DNA of 64,000 bases from Oryzias latipes (GCF_002234675.1 NC_019866.2:4559807-4623806); one strand, 5' to 3'. Positions 45,150 through 58,800 are shown, counted from the first letter of the stretch. Program-made: numbers and translations. Notes: a model not told the origin generated them from the letters alone.

Positions 45150-45461
45150 TGAAATTGACATCTGATAAAAGTGGAGAAAACTTCGGATGGGGAGAAAAGT
45201 GTCCTCGGTTGTGTTCAAGTCCGCGGTGCAGCCTCGGAAACATGTCTGTGTGTCGGCGTAGCGAAATGGTTGGTTGGATGGAGGGAGGATGGCTGCTGTG
45301 CGATGAGTGGAGGGAGAGGGAGACAGCGCGTGCGATGGAGGCGGGGGAAGGACCATCTCTGCGGGGACTGGAGCCCGGGACCGACGGCGCAGTGCTGGCT
45401 GTCGTTCAACCCTCCCCTTCTTCCTCCACAGCGACTCCGAGGCTCGCGACCAGACAGACAG
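45150..45461 (+). promoter_or_regulatory. CpG-rich promoter and non-coding exon 1 of ubtf
   Basis: G+C and CpG rise sharply from about 45170, and a strong donor, ACAG followed by GTAAGC, stands at 45461/45462. The first coding exon of ubtf is 2.2 kb downstream and begins only a short way before its ATG, so a non-coding first exon is needed. A TATA-less CpG promoter suits a housekeeping factor. The start of transcription is not fixed. Confidence 0.6.
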
Positions 45462-47600
45462 GTAAGCCGACGCGACCGTCGCTACGTTTCACAACACTTC
45501 AAAAGGACGGAATAAACAAACCACGAAGCGCGTTCTAAAGTCCAAAAAACGACTCAACGGTTTTCTTGTTATGTGCTTCTTCGCTCGCGCTCCTCTCTTT
45601 GTAGTCACGAGATAAACAGACCGCGAGAGAAAGGCACACAGACGGGGTCGGCCATAGCCGTGTTTCTTGTCCTCGGAGCGGGGAGGATTCGGTACAAAAA
45701 CCGGAGGTTTAAACCAAAAATTGTTCAAAATTGTCCACCGCGAGTCCCACATTCGAAGTATGTAAAACGAAAGAGAGCTATTTTCGGTGTGACTGTGTGA
45801 TTTTGCATGGGGGGGGACTACGCGCTGGTTTCCGCGCGGAGACCTCCACGCGGCTGTTGGCGGAACAGCTAGCCGCCTCTCTCGTTCAGCCATCAGGGAT
45901 CTCGGTTTAATATCTCACCGTGCAGAGACTCGCCCTCCCTCTCCCCCTCTCTCTCTCACTGACTAGCCCAGAACCGCCGACGACCGAGCTCGGAAAACCC
46001 GCCTTCCCGTCCTCGCTTATGCGCTTTTTCGGACCGAGGGGGTAAGGCAGTCTGCGACGCCCTGGCTTTAGGTCGAAGCTCCGTGTTCGGTGTTTGCAGT
46101 GCGCCATTGGACCTCGTCACGGTAGGTTTTCCTTGACGAGCAGAGCTGAAGCATGGCGGACCCGGAGAGGCTGCTCAGTTTCGGCCGTTGACTGGCTTCC
46201 TTCGAGCCATTTGTTTTTCACGATAGCCGTTAGTGACGCTTCCGAAACTGCAAAAACGCAACGGTTGAAAAGTAAAAAAAAAAGAAAAAAAAAAGTTAGT
46301 CACAAATAAATAGGATTTCATGTCTTGCCTTTTTTCTTATTTTCTAGTAACTCAAGTTTACAAAAAAAAAATTGTTTAATTTAATATTGTTGACGCAATT
46401 TTCGATAAACGTGTTAACTTGTTTTAAAAGCCACATTTATGTAAAACTGTAAAAAAAATATATCTTAGTTTATTTTTTATTGTTTGTTGTTAAGCTAATG
46501 CGGGTCTTCTGTCCTCAGCTGCCAGCGAGCTTAACGTTTTCATGGGGCGAATATAAATACGGAGCTGTTCAAAATAAGATCACGCAGCGACACGAAATAA
46601 TCCCGGGGTGTGCTTAGTTTTGGATATTTTTTAAAGTCAAAATGGTCTGTCCTTGTTCGATTCCGCGTCCACTTTGCTTGAAATCGGGTGGAATCTTCGC
46701 GTGTTTTCGTCGTTTTCTAAGCTAGGTCACACGGTTGAGCTGGCTCCATCAAGGACAAGCCGAACAACGAGCGTCCGCCATCATGGGAGCGCTGTGCGGC
46801 TACGCCTAGCTGACGAGGGCTCTAGATTTTCCTCTAAAAAACCCACCACGAGGCGCCATTAAGTCGATTAAACTGGGTTAAAATACATTTTATTCACTGC
46901 AGTCAAACGCTGCGTTGAAATTCCTCGCCTTTATATTTAAAAACAATGGAGAAGAAAATGGGGGTTTGACGGCGGAGCTACATCCGAAGGGTGATGAGGC
47001 GTCTCCGCCGAATGGCGCACTTGTTTGCAGTGCTTCCAAGCCACCATTCCTGCCTGTCGGAGACGGAAAGCAGATCCCCCCAGTCCGTGGTCAGCTGGTC
47101 GCCTACAGCTAGCTGCCTGTGCGTCCACCACGTCCAATTCGCTTCCTCCTCCTGTGGATCCTCCCCAACCTCCGCTCCGGCACAAAAATCCTCCATTACC
47201 GACCGGAGCGAGCCGGAAAATGGTCGCTCCCGCGGCGTCCGTGATACTTTTGTTGTCAATCAAAGACATGACTAATTCGCAAAATCCCGGTTGTCGAAAT
47301 AAATGTGCTCCACCGAGAGAGTCGCGTTGTGTCGCAGCTATTTGCGCCAGTTGAAGCCCTCCGCTGCGTTATTCGAGATTTGAAGCCGTCACAAGCAATA
47401 GCCTATGTCTCAGCATGCAGCGTAAACGTTTAGGGGCGGTGTGATGAACATAAACCATTATGTAGAGGCACATTTGAATTCACTTGTATCATCCCCGCTT
47501 ATAATCTGAATATTTAACATAAAATGGTTTCAATGAAATTTTTGATTTAAAACAAATAATAATAAAAAAAAACTCACATTTTAAAAGTTGACTTTTTGCT
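45462..47600 (+). other. ubtf first intron with further CpG-rich patches
   Basis: CpG-rich patches continue to about 46150 and recur at 46700-46860 and 46980-47350. They may be alternative promoters or non-coding exons. Open frames on both strands here are short and not conserved-looking. Confidence 0.5.
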
Positions 47601-47633
47601 TCTTCTTGTATGTTGAAGGCAACATATTAACAA

Positions 47634-50600
47634 ATGAATGGAGAAATGGAGGCAACGGTCCAAGACCAAGGTGATGAAATAATAAAATACACTTTTATTG
47701 TCCAACTAGATCTGTTTTTTTTTTTACTATTTCCCAAAGAGGGTTGTGACGTATTTCTCCTACATTGAATGAACCCTCACAGTGTGGGCGCAGGAGGACC
47801 TCCTAAGACTGCTGGAGGCCATGAAGGTGGCCCTGCCACAGAAAGACTTGACAAAATACAAAACCTCAGAGTCCCACCTGGACTGGCAGAAGGTGGCCTT
47901 CAACTCCTTCACGGCAGAGATGTGCAGGCTGAAGTGGCTGGAAGTCTCAAAGGAGGTGAACCCTTTTGACCCTTCGTCTCCAGGATAGAAGCCAAATTTT
48001 CTTGCTTTACTTTAGTTTCACTTTTTCTTTTCTTTTTCGCTGATAGATTCGTAAGTTTCGAACTCTGACCGAGCTGATAGTTGATGCTCAAGATTACATC
48101 AAGAATCCATATAAAGGCAAGAAAATTAAGGTGAGTTGGCATCCCAGTGTCACATGAATGCTCAAGAACATTTATCACTGAGACGTAAGGCTCCACTTTC
48201 ATCCGTGAACAGAAGCATCCAGATTTCCCCAAGAAGCCTTTGACTCCATACTTTCGGTTCTTCATGGAGAAAAGGGCCAAATACGCAAAGCTGCATCCTG
48301 AAATGAGCAATTTGGACCTGACAAAGATCCTCTCCAAGAAATACAGGGAATTACCCGACAAAAAGAAGGTCGGTGTTACATAAACACAGCTGCCTTGACA
48401 TTTAACTGTTTTGATTCCTTCTGAAATATGTCTCATTTTATGACTGCAGAAAAAATACGTTGAAGATTTCCTTCGAGACAAAGAGACGTTTGTGCACAGT
48501 ATGTCGAAATTCAGGTGAGATGAGCTCCATCTCCACTAACAGTTGGTGAAGCAACAGATTTTGGGGTTAACCCAGTTCTGTGGTTTGCAAATAGGGAAGA
48601 ACATCCAGACCTTGTGGAGACCATAACCAAGAAAGGTTCGAACGTCCCAGAAAAACCCAAGACCCCTCAACAGCTTTGGTACAACCATGAAAAGAAAGCC
48701 TTCCTAAAGACACACCCAGATGTAAGCAGAGGAAATCACAATGCTTTGTGGTCCGGGGGTAGAATTTCTTTCTCCTAAATGTTTTTTTGTGACACCAGGC
48801 GACCACCAAAGATATTAAGGACAGTCTTGGTAAACAGTGGACGCAGCTGCCCGACAAAAAAAGACTAAAGTGGATCTCCAAGTCCCTGGAGCAGCAGAAG
48901 GCGTATGAGGTGAGAGTCCTAGTGGTGCTGAACCACAGCCCAGCTCAAGCCTTTAGTGCTGACTCCGCGTGTTTGCAGGAAACGATGCGGGGGTTCATCC
49001 AGCAGCACCCAGAGCTGAACATGACTCAGGAAGGTTTCGCCAAGTCCATCCTGACCAAGGCAGAGCGCCACCTGAAGGACAAGTCTGACGGTCGACCCGA
49101 CAAGCCGCCTCCGTGAGTCGCAGCTGCCCCCCCCCCACCTTCAAATCCAAGCACTTTCCATAACTGTGCTCTGTGAATCCCTTTAGAAACGGTTACTCCA
49201 TGTTTTGTGCGGAGCTGATGTCCAGCATGAAGGACGTTCCCAGCACCGAGCGCATGATGATGTGCAGCCAGAGGTGGAAGCTGCTGAAGCAACATGAGAA
49301 GGACGCCTACCAGAAACGCTGTGAACAGGTTCAGATTCCGGCATTCACTCTGCAGCAGCACTGCAAAAAGATTCACTTTTGTCTAAATGTTGCATCTGTT
49401 TGCTTTTTCAGAGGAAGAAAGAGTATGAAATTGAAATGAACAGATTTCTCAGTGTAAGTCCTGCGCTCATTTGTTTAAGGCTCTGTTCATTTTCTGGTTG
49501 AGGTGAAAACATTTTGTATTTGCCGTTTGGACCTTTGCAGTCTTTATCAGAGGAGGAGCAGCGGCGGGTGCTGGGGGAGGACAAAGGGGGCTTTAAGAGA
49601 GGGGGTCGAGCCAACAGTCCTGCCACAAAAAAGCCGGCCTCTAAAGCAAAGGTGAGACGAACGACATGCGTTTGAAGCCCTATTCTGGGCCGCTCAGGTC
49701 ATGCAGGGACGTTTCTGAAAAACTCCACGGTTATGTGAGCATTACAAGTTAAAATGATTGATTTTTTTTTATTATTGGAGTGGATGAGAATTAGTGCACT
49801 TTTTAAAAATACGTCTGCCACCATCTATAGGCCAATCCGGAGAAACCCAAAAGGCCCATTTCTGCCATGTTCATATTTGCTGAGGAAAAGCGGCAGAAGC
49901 TGCAGCAGGAAAGACCCGACCTCTCGGACAGCGAGGTCACCAGATGTCTGGCCCGAATGTGGAACGACCTGCCGGATAAAAAAAAGGTAGCAGCGCAGTG
50001 GAGGAAATGGTTGCTGCTCTCTCCAGAGATATTTGTAATATGTTTATTAAAGGCTGAATCTTTCACGATTTAGGAGAAGTATAAACGTCTGGAATTAGTC
50101 TTGAAAGCGGAATCGGAGAAGAAGGAGAAGGAGGATCGAAGTCGTCTTCCAGATCCACCCAAGACTGCTCAGGACATTTGGCAGCAGAGTGTTATTGGAG
50201 ACTACCTGGCCAGATTTAAGGTACATCGACTGGGACGACTTGAATGGCCTCCATGTTTCCCACAAGTGGATGTAATCAAGTTCTGCTTTGCAGAATGACC
50301 GTCCGAAGGCCCAAAAGGCCATGGAAGTAGCTTGGAGCACCATGGAGAAGAAGGAGAAGATCATGTGGATCAAAAAGGCGGCAGAGGATCAGAAGAGATA
50401 TGAGGTGAGAACAAATTTTCTTGAAATCCCCAGTGTGCCTGCAGGACTGATGGAAGCTAACTGCTGATGTCTGCTCTTTAAAAGAGAGACCTGTGCGAGA
50501 TGCGCTCTCCAGCTGCTGCCGCCATCGCCTCGGGGAAGAAAATGAAGTTTGAGGGTGAACCCAAGAAGCCACCATCGTAAGATCCTCCCATCCTTTCAGC

Positions 50601-51533
50601 TCTCTCAGCCGTTGAGTCCAGAACAAAACATTTACGCGCTCTTTTGTGTCTTCTGACTGCAGAAATGGATATCAGAAGTTTTCTCAGGAGATGCTGTCCA
50701 ATGGGGAGCTCAACCACCTTCCAATGAAAGAGCGGATGGCTGAGATTGGCAGCCGGTGGCAGAGATTACCGCTGAAGGACAAGGAGCGCTATAAGAAGAT
50801 TGCAGAGGAGAAGCAGAGGCAGTACAAAGTCCTGCTGGAGCAGTGGCTCAATGTAAGAACTCCTGCAGATTAGCTTGTTAAGAAGTTTGAAACGGCACAA
50901 AACCCTTCCAGCCTGACTTTGGTTCTTCCGCAGAGCCTGTCCACTCAAGAAAGAAACGTCTACAAAGAATATATCTCACAAGTAGGTTTTCCTCTGACAG
51001 TTAACTTTGTGTGTTTGTTTTTCAGAAACCTTTTGTTAATGTTTGAAACGATTCTGTCATCTTTGCAGAAAAGGAGAAACCCGGCGAAACCCGGAGGGCC
51101 CTTAGTAAAGTTGAAGAAATCTGTGAGTGCTGAGAGCCTGAAGGCATTTCCCGCTGTGACGGCTCGTCCTCAGCTTAGCTGCAAATCTGTTCTCCTACAG
51201 GACACCGAAGAGGAGGAAGACGATGACGATGATGACGACGATGACGAGCAGGAGAAAGCCTCGTCTGAGGGAGACTCCTCTAGTGAGGATGAAGACGATG
51301 ACGATGACGTGAGCAACATCTCACTTGGATAAAATACGGGGTTGGCAGACAGTAAGATGTTCTAAATCTATTTTGTTTGCTGATCCTGTTTAAAGAAGGA
51401 TGGAGATGACGACGACGATGATGATGATGATGACGATGATGACGACGACGAAGCAGAGGACAAGGAGAACAAGTCTGAAGACAGCAGCAGCGAGTCAAAC
51501 TCTGCCGGCTCGTCAGACTCGGATTCAGACTAA
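47634..51533 (+). CDS. ubtf: ubtf, upstream binding factor UBF (RNA polymerase I HMG-box factor)
   Basis: UBF binds rDNA promoters and enhancers in the nucleolus and works with SL1 to start Pol I transcription. Twenty coding exons join in phase to 741 aa (human UBF1 764): 47634-47670, 47783-47955, 48047-48130, 48213-48368, 48450-48514, 48595-48721, 48799-48909, 48979-49112, 49187-49328, 49412-49453, 49541-49651, 49831-49986, 50074-50220, 50294-50404, 50485-50576, 50663-50852, 50934-50981, 51069-51122, 51201-51308, 51396-51533. A dimerisation region covers residues 1-98. HMG boxes start near residues 99 ([16 protein letters not shown]), 185 ([12 protein letters not shown]), 295 ([12 protein letters not shown]), 397 ([13 protein letters not shown]), 470 ([17 protein letters not shown]) and 562 ([18 protein letters not shown]). 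The Asp/Glu/Ser tail (about 661-741) is split by one intron. The exon with residues 448-495 corresponds to the HMG-box region that is variable between human UBF isoforms elsewhere in the gene; here no skipped exon is evident. Confidence 0.96.
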
Positions 51534-51971
51534 CGCGTGCTGGCGTCACACCGTGGAAGGAACTGAGCAGCGCTGAGCTGAGCCAAGAGTCCAGGGAGCT
51601 CTGCCACTGTGCCAACCCTGCTCTCCTCTCACCACTAGAGGGAGCCACTGTACCGCTTACTCCATCCCACGCACCCATTTTATGTTGCTGTGGTCAGAAT
51701 CAGAACCCATGGAAGGACCCTCCCTCTGAACTCTTTCTTCCCCTCAGGTGTGGTGTCCGTCTCACGGCACTGGTTGACTCTGCCGATTAGCCAAAAACAA
51801 AACAAACAGCATTCCACTGCTTTGGTGAGGACACAGACGTTTCTGTTCCTGGTCTTCACCATTTATGTTCCCTTAGGCACTCTGGGTAATTTACAACCCT
51901 CCGACGCTTCTTTGAGTACTCTGGTTCAAAGACGGGCAGCATGTCTTGGTTAACTGGCTTCATGAAGCCCA

Positions 51972-51977
51972 AATAAA
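51972..51977 (+). terminator. Proximal poly(A) signal of ubtf
   Basis: AATAAA in CCCAAATAAATGG, 439 bases after the stop, directly followed by a long G run of the sort that can act as a downstream poly(A) auxiliary element. Confidence 0.55.
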
Positions 51978-51994
51978 TGGAACAGTGGATCACA

Positions 51995-51998
<4 letters not shown>

Positions 51999-52025
<27 letters not shown>
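51999..52025. repeat. Poly-G tract (27 bases)
   Basis: An uninterrupted G run 22 bases after the proximal ubtf poly(A) signal. The transcript could form a G-rich quadruplex structure. Confidence 0.95.
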
Positions 52026-52028
<3 letters not shown>

Positions 52029-54043
52029 TGAGAAATTGCACTCTTCAGAATGTTTCTTTTAATAGTTTGTCTTGTTCGGATCTCTGTTCTCGAGTTGTGT
52101 AGCTTTTATAGTTTGGTTCTGACAGAGGTGGTATTTCTTTCAGGAAAAAGAAAGTCAAGCCATGATAAACGTCCTTCTGTTGCTGGAAAACGTCACATTA
52201 AGTTTCTCTTGGAAACTGGAAACCCACCATGGAAGTCCTCATGTTTTACAGATGCATGATAGGTGCTTTCAGACCGGGAACAGCAGAGTTTTAGCTTCTG
52301 AAGGATCTTTTTTTTAAAGTTTCTTCTTTGTTTCAGTCTTTCCAACGTGGCCGCATGCATGGATTCGAAATTTTAGCCGACCGGTCAAACGTTAAACCAC
52401 AGCTACACAACTGGCTGTTACAAGAATAAACAAACATTGATGTAAACGATACACCTTTATTTTTATGTTCCAGTTTCAGTGAATTTAGGGGAATGCTGCT
52501 AGAGTAAAAGCCCAGTGTTAAAGCATGCATGCATACATTATATTCATGTTTTCTTTATCCTATTTGTTTTCCTGACAAACTTCTGCTCGGTTTCCATTCG
52601 TCTTTCAGGATCAGCTGTCCTTCAGCCGGCCCTCAGGCTTCTGTCCCACAGCTTTGTAAACTGTTACGTCTGATCGCACCTATCGAGGCCTGGTGGATGT
52701 AAATATTAGCTGTAATAAGCCCATTCCATGTCGGAACAGAATTCACATCTGGTTTGAACTGTTTATAATCTGACATATTAAACAGGTTTAAAGCCGTAAC
52801 TGTAATCACCTCCAGTTAAGGATTTTGTGTCACTTTTACAGAATGTGATTCTCCTGAAACAAATAAGTTCAGGTTAATCACAAAAAAATGTTTTCTTCCT
52901 TAAACTCAAAAGCAGTGATCACTTCCTCGATCAGCTCGTTTTTTATTTTATTTTATTTTTTGTGTGTGTGTTTAAATGAAATCCTCCTCAGAAACCGGCG
53001 TCTTTGCAGCTCTTTACATCCACTCTGTTGCTTTGGAAACAGAACGGTTGTCTGTGGATCACAAGAATTTGGATCCTTAAGTCTCTAAGGACTTTGACTA
53101 GCCGCTTGTCCAGACCTCAGAGTGACTGTACAACTGAAGTTGTTTGTCTCTTTAAAATTATTTAAATCCGATGCATCTATTTCTCAATCTGTTTTAAAAC
53201 TGTCCCTCTCCAGATATCTTTACTTTTTTTTTTTTTTTTTTTTTTTAAGGGGTTGGCTTTATGGGTTTCCGTCTCAAGCTTATCCAAAAAAAAAAAAAAG
53301 TGTGCACTTATTGTAAATCTGTCCTGAGTTTGTGCACGCACGCACAGAACTGTTTTAGGATGTGTGTTTCTTTGCTTTAATGTGTGCCGTCTGTTGGACA
53401 CCGTCATGGGACTACGGCGTGCACGTATGTATGTGGGACATCATACCAACACCATGAATGTAGATATTCTTCAATTTTTTTTGACATTTCCTCGTCCAAA
53501 GGTCTTCACTGTCGAGTCACCTATAACTTGAACTTTAAATGAACGTCGCCGTAGATTTGGCTTTTCAGACAAAGCGAGAGGCATCGATCTGGAGGATTGG
53601 AACCGCAGCGAATCTCCTCGCTAAACAAAACCAGCGCAGACTATTGACAAACCTGGAAGAGGGAAAGGGAAAATGACATGGGGAGGTCTGGAAAAGGGAT
53701 TTGCAGAACTGCTTTTGCCAGTGGACTTGGAGTATAAAAAATGTAATTTTTTCCCCCTGTAAATACAGTTTTTGTATCGAGTGCTTATTATTTTGTTAGT
53801 ACTTTGATTTTTGGAAACCCTCATCTGTGATATTGGAAGCCGGTGAGTCTTTCACTCTTCAGGAGGAACTTTTGGTTAAATTCACCCGTTTGTTTTTTGT
53901 TCCTCTGCCAGCTGTTGGTTTCTAGAGATCTCTATAACAGCCAAGCTTTACAAGTTTGTACTGCTGACCATTTGACAGAATTTGATGTTTTATATAGCTG
54001 AGGCCGGGTGTTCTTATGTCCTTGTAGTTCAAGTATTTGAGCA

Positions 54044-54049
54044 AATAAA
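54044..54049 (+). terminator. Distal poly(A) signal of ubtf
   Basis: AATAAA in GCAAATAAACAAC, about 2.5 kb after the stop. It is the last strong plus-strand signal before the atxn7l3 promoter. Confidence 0.45.
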
Positions 54050-54059
54050 CAACAAAAAA

Positions 54060-54880
54060 GCTTGAAAAGATGCTATGTTTTTGAGTAGGCAAAACATCCA
54101 TGTAACCAAAACATTTCACTTTTTTTTTACCATGAATATCAAGGATGCAAAGACTGAAAACGACATTTCAACACTTTTAATGTTGTCTGAGATGTTCAAC
54201 TATTTGCTTCCAGTTTGCAACTTTGAAATATTTTCATCAAACAGTAATCCATATGCGTTTGAATCAAATCATAGCATTGCTTATCTAAATAAGGAAATTT
54301 TTGTTTTCAAAGTTAGAACACGCAGAAAACCCTAAAATCAACTATTTGATGTTGAAAAGCTGTAAAATCTAATACACTTTTTTAATTTGGAAGGCATTTA
54401 TGTTTAATAATATATTCAAAATTCTGAATGGGGCAAGTACTAAGCAGCCGTGATGTATATTAACCACAATATTTGATAATAAAATCTAAAAGTCTATAGA
54501 ATCTATAGAAAGTCTATAAAATCTATAGCTAAAGTTAATAAAGGAAGGTTCTAAATCAAGCGTGACAATAGAACCGGAAGCACATATATGTACCTTCAGA
54601 GTAATTTAGTAATTTCTTTTTTTTGAAGAAAGTTCTTCTGAATTACATTTTCCTCTGTGACGCGGTTGACAGTTTGATATATGTAAATAATTGTAAAGTA
54701 AATAAGAAGAAATTATGACCAAATCCCAAAGTCTTGTCTTTAAATCCAACACCGTTTACGACATACAGCTTTTATTTTTTGAAAGTAAAACCCGAAGCCC
54801 GTCCGTGTTATTCTTCTTCGCTTTACTGCTGTGTGTGGCCAAGCTGTCGGCCTGTTCGATGTCAAGCGGGTTTCTAACGT
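54060..54880. other. Intergenic DNA between ubtf and atxn7l3
   Basis: AT-rich sequence with repeated AATCTATAG-type words near 54480-54535. No gene is seen. Confidence 0.5.
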
Positions 54881-54889
54881 CAGTTAAGC

Positions 54890-55070
54890 TAACCTCCACC
54901 TGCGGCAGCTCTGACTTCGGACAACAGAAGCATAAAACCGTAAATCGTAACGATGGCTGCGACTTAAGGACAAGCATCCCGTCTGCGTGTTTCATCCGGA
55001 CCGAACCGGTTATGTGGCTTCTCCCAGAGAAACCGCCTGCTTCAGGCTGAGTTGTTGTTGGCACGACCGG
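54890..55070 (+). promoter_or_regulatory. Putative promoter and non-coding exon 1 of atxn7l3
   Basis: G+C rises relative to the flanks, and a strong donor (CCGG followed by GTAAGA) is at 55070/55071. The matching acceptor is TTTTGAAG at 55759, 50 bases before the coding start. The transcription start is not determined. Confidence 0.5.
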
Positions 55071-55809
55071 GTAAGAAGAGGAAACAGTTTTCGCTCGAAT
55101 TCTGATGCTATCAATCTGCTCTTTTAGGGTTACCGTCTGACAAACGAGGAAAATATATCCAAGGATTGTCTGTAGGCATAAATACTAATACTTTTTTTTA
55201 AACATATTAAATATGTTTGTGTTTAAACTGTTAATAATAAAAAAGGAAGAAAGTGCTTTTACATTCCTACAATTTAAAGTATAATTAGTATAATAACATC
55301 TAGATTCGACCAGATGCAATTATATATTAAAAAATTAATAAATAAGAACTCATTTACACCTCCTGTTTCTCATTAAATAGGAGGGGAAAGCGGTTATAAC
55401 CTGGTCTACATGGAAAATTCAATTATTTATTACTTAATGGAAGTTTGTCTGAACCCAGCTGGATGTGTTTACTGTAGTATTTTTAGGCTGAGCTACCATG
55501 GAGTATTTATTTAGTTTCCAGCTTGCTTATGTTAAATAAAGTTTGTTTTTTCCCCTGAAAAAGCTTCTTCACCTGCATTTGTTTTGTTTGGAGATTGTTC
55601 ATCCTCCTCTGTTTCCTTCTCCTGATCAGAATGAAGAAAGTTTTGCTACAAGGCTTGATATTCAAAGTAAAAGTAAGATGTTTGTTACTTTTATTTTCTT
55701 GTTTCCAGTAAACCTTTTCTTTTCTTATTTTAAAATGATTGTTGAACTTTTATTTTGAAGGACACCAGCTCATCACCTCCATATCAAGATATCCTGGATA
55801 GATTTTCAA

Positions 55810-58800
55810 ATGAAAATGGAGGATATGCCTCTCTCAGGCCCAGACAACACCAAGCTGGAGGTGAATCCCCATCACCTCATTTGGTCATTTTACATAACCC
55901 CACCATTTTTCTTTGACTTGAGTGTCTTGTCTGCTGGCAGGCCTTGGTGAACGACATCTACTCTGAACTGGTGGAAGATGCGTGTTTGGGCCTGTGTTTC
56001 GAGGTGCATCGTGCTGTGAAGCAGGGCTACTTCTTTCTGGATGAAACGGACCAAGAGAGCATGAAAGAATTTGGTCTGTCCCGTTCGGTCCAATTGATTC
56101 TGTTCATTTATCGTTGTCTGTGTTTGCTTGACTTGTTTTTTTGTTTTTTTTAAATGTGTTTCAGAAATCGTGGACCAACCAGGAGTGGACATCTTTGGAC
56201 AGGTGTACAATCAGTGGAAGAACAAAGAGTGTGAATGTCCCAACTGTAAAAGACTGATCGCAGCTTCCCGCTTTGCTCCTCACCTGGAGAAATGTCTGGG
56301 TATGGGACGCAACAGCAGCCGCATCGCCAACCGCAGGTTTGTCGGTGGCGACCGTTTGAGTCAGGCGCTGTTATTGATTCGGTTCACACTCGCGGTTTTC
56401 CTCTGCGTTTTGGCCAGACTCGCCAGCAACAACAACACGAGCAAATCGGAGAGCGACCAAGAAGACAACGATGACCTTAACGATAACGACTGGTCATACG
56501 GAGCCGAAAAAAGAGGTGAGCGTGGAAACGTCAAAATACAGACGGACGGTGACGCTACAAAATAAACACACCTGTGCACACTTTGTTTTTCAGCAAAGAA
56601 AAGGAAATCGGACAAGGTATTGATTTGATCACCTTTTGACACAATTTATTCGTTTTATTCTGTAAAATAGTCTTATTTAAAACAATACATATTTCTTTGC
56701 AGAGTCAAAATTCCCCAAGAAGATCAAAAACTCTGAAACACAAAAACGGTAAGTGGGTCAGAAATCTGCATCCTGTTAAAACAAATATCAAAAATATGTT
56801 GTTTCCCAACAGAGAGAAACTGGTTAAAGTACTATTTGCTTCAGTCTAATTAAATTTCTTCTACAAGCTCATCTTGTTAAAATTTCATTAAAATGAGGGA
56901 TACTTAGATTATTTTTGGTTAGAATTTTGTTGGCCTGCAGTTGAATATTTTAGTAGAAAAATACATTTTTTTTAAAGGAGAAAGTTAACGGCTTAGCAGT
57001 GAAAAGTTTCAATGTATTGTTTTACTTGAAACGGCTCAGTGGGCTTTTCAAAATAAGAGTTCCGTAAAGAGAAAGGCCGTCGGACTACAAATGACAGTAG
57101 AATTGACTTGATTGTCGGACGTGATTTAACACAAAGCTTCAGTTTTGTGAATGAAGAGCTGCACGTTTCCTCCTCCAGGTGAGCTTGGGAGCAGCATGAG
57201 TGCAGATCCTTACAAGGTGACTGACGCCTCTCCTCCATTACGAGTGCAGGGCTGTGGGGCGTTTTTGTGCACCTCACTGATTGGGGTTTTCTCCATTTCA
57301 GTACAACTACAACGCTGGCATCAATTATGAGATGTTGGGCCCTGATGAAGTCCGATCCTTTCTAACTACAGTGAGCACCTTAAACACATCAGCAGGAAAA
57401 TTTCATTTCTCAGCATAATGTACCATGTCTGTGTGTGTGTTTGTCTTTTTTATCACAGCAGTGTGGGGTCATATCAGAGCACACGAAGAAGATGTGTACA
57501 AGGTAGTTGGAAATATCCAAAATTATTAGTTGTTTTCTAGTTTCAGAGCATTTTCTTGTTTGGATGTTGTAACTTGTAGTTGTTTTGTCAGACTAACCTG
57601 CTGTAGGGTTGTCGTCTTCCTGCCCTGTAGTTTGGGAAGGTCGACCTGTCTGTCATCACGCTGAGTGTGTAGAGACTAACTCAGGGGAACACAAGTGGCA
57701 ACCTGGAGATTTTTTCTTTTCTCCCTTTTAAAACAAAAACCAAATTCTGCAAAAGTCTTCCATAAAAGCGGACAAACATCAGCGTCAGTTGGACCAAGAC
57801 GGCTCCGGTCGTTGACCAAACGTCTTGGTGTTGGTCATTGACCGGCTCCCAGCAGTCCGTCCCACCTCCTGCATGCGGGGCCGCTTTCCATCGTGCTACC
57901 CTCCTCCTCAGAAACGCAGGTTAATGCGTCCGTCTGCCTGAGGAGACGCGTTAGCATCATGGGAAGCCTCCCCCGGGGTGAGGCGTGGAGCTGTGCGGTG
58001 GGTGTGGGCACGCCGTCAGTCAGGGTCATGTAATGCCACCTTGTGTCCCTCCAGGTCTCAGCGATGTCCTCAGCACACGGACGAGCAGAGGATGGCCGTC
58101 AGGGTGTTCCTCCTGGGGCCGTCCGCGTGAGTGTGCCTCCCCCCACCTCACCCGATAATACCCATGATCCACTGCAGTAAAGCAGAGGATCAACCGCTCA
58201 TCTCAACAGAAAGTCATTTCCTTCAGTCTGCTTTCTCTCACTGATTTGGGGATTTCTTTGTCTGAACCTGAATTCATGTTTTCACTGTAGAGGCTGGTTT
58301 CTGCTTCAGAGCGATCGGCCGTTCTATCAGTCGCATGGCGCCCCCGACCAATCGTGCGGTCTAGTTCCTAATGGGGTTTTACTTGTGACTGTCCACGTTA
58401 AACTGCGACAAACTTATGAGTGGCGTTTATACTTTTCAAGCCCAATGAGGCGATTGCGTCCAGCATTTCAGCGGTTTGGTATTTTATTTATAGTGGTATA
58501 TCTTTCAGATTCTGCTTTTCATGAACTAAATACATAAAAAAAAGAACATTTTGAAAAACAAAAGTCATTTCCAGAAACCAACAGGAATTGTGGGGCATAG
58601 CTGACCGTGATCATATGATGTTTGGGTACTTTTCAACAGGAAGGTACTTGGCCTGGTGTTTGGCAGCAGAGCCGCCACCAGTGTGTGAATGTGTGTGTGA
58701 CTGTAAAGCGCTTTGGGCCTTGTAGGTAGAAAAGCGCTATATAAGTATACGCCATGGTGGTATCTTCCGACAGAAGATATTTTCTTGAAGCTTCTGGCCG

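Larger units (their letters stand above)
51534..54050 (+). other. ubtf 3' UTR region
   Basis: No coding exon follows the stop. AATAAA signals at 51972-51977 and 54044-54049 allow a short (about 0.45 kb) and a long (about 2.5 kb) 3' UTR. A run of 27 G lies at 51999-52025, just behind the first signal. A poly-T and poly-A pair occurs near 53225-53300. Confidence 0.55.

Noticed and set aside
51280-51678. Minus-strand frame rich in histidine and arginine
   Set aside because: It is the antisense shadow of the GAT/GAC repeats that encode the acidic tail of UBF.
54715-55064. Frames of about 100 codons on both strands at the atxn7l3 promoter
   Set aside because: Mutually antisense, no recognised domain, and they overlap the likely non-coding first exon and promoter.
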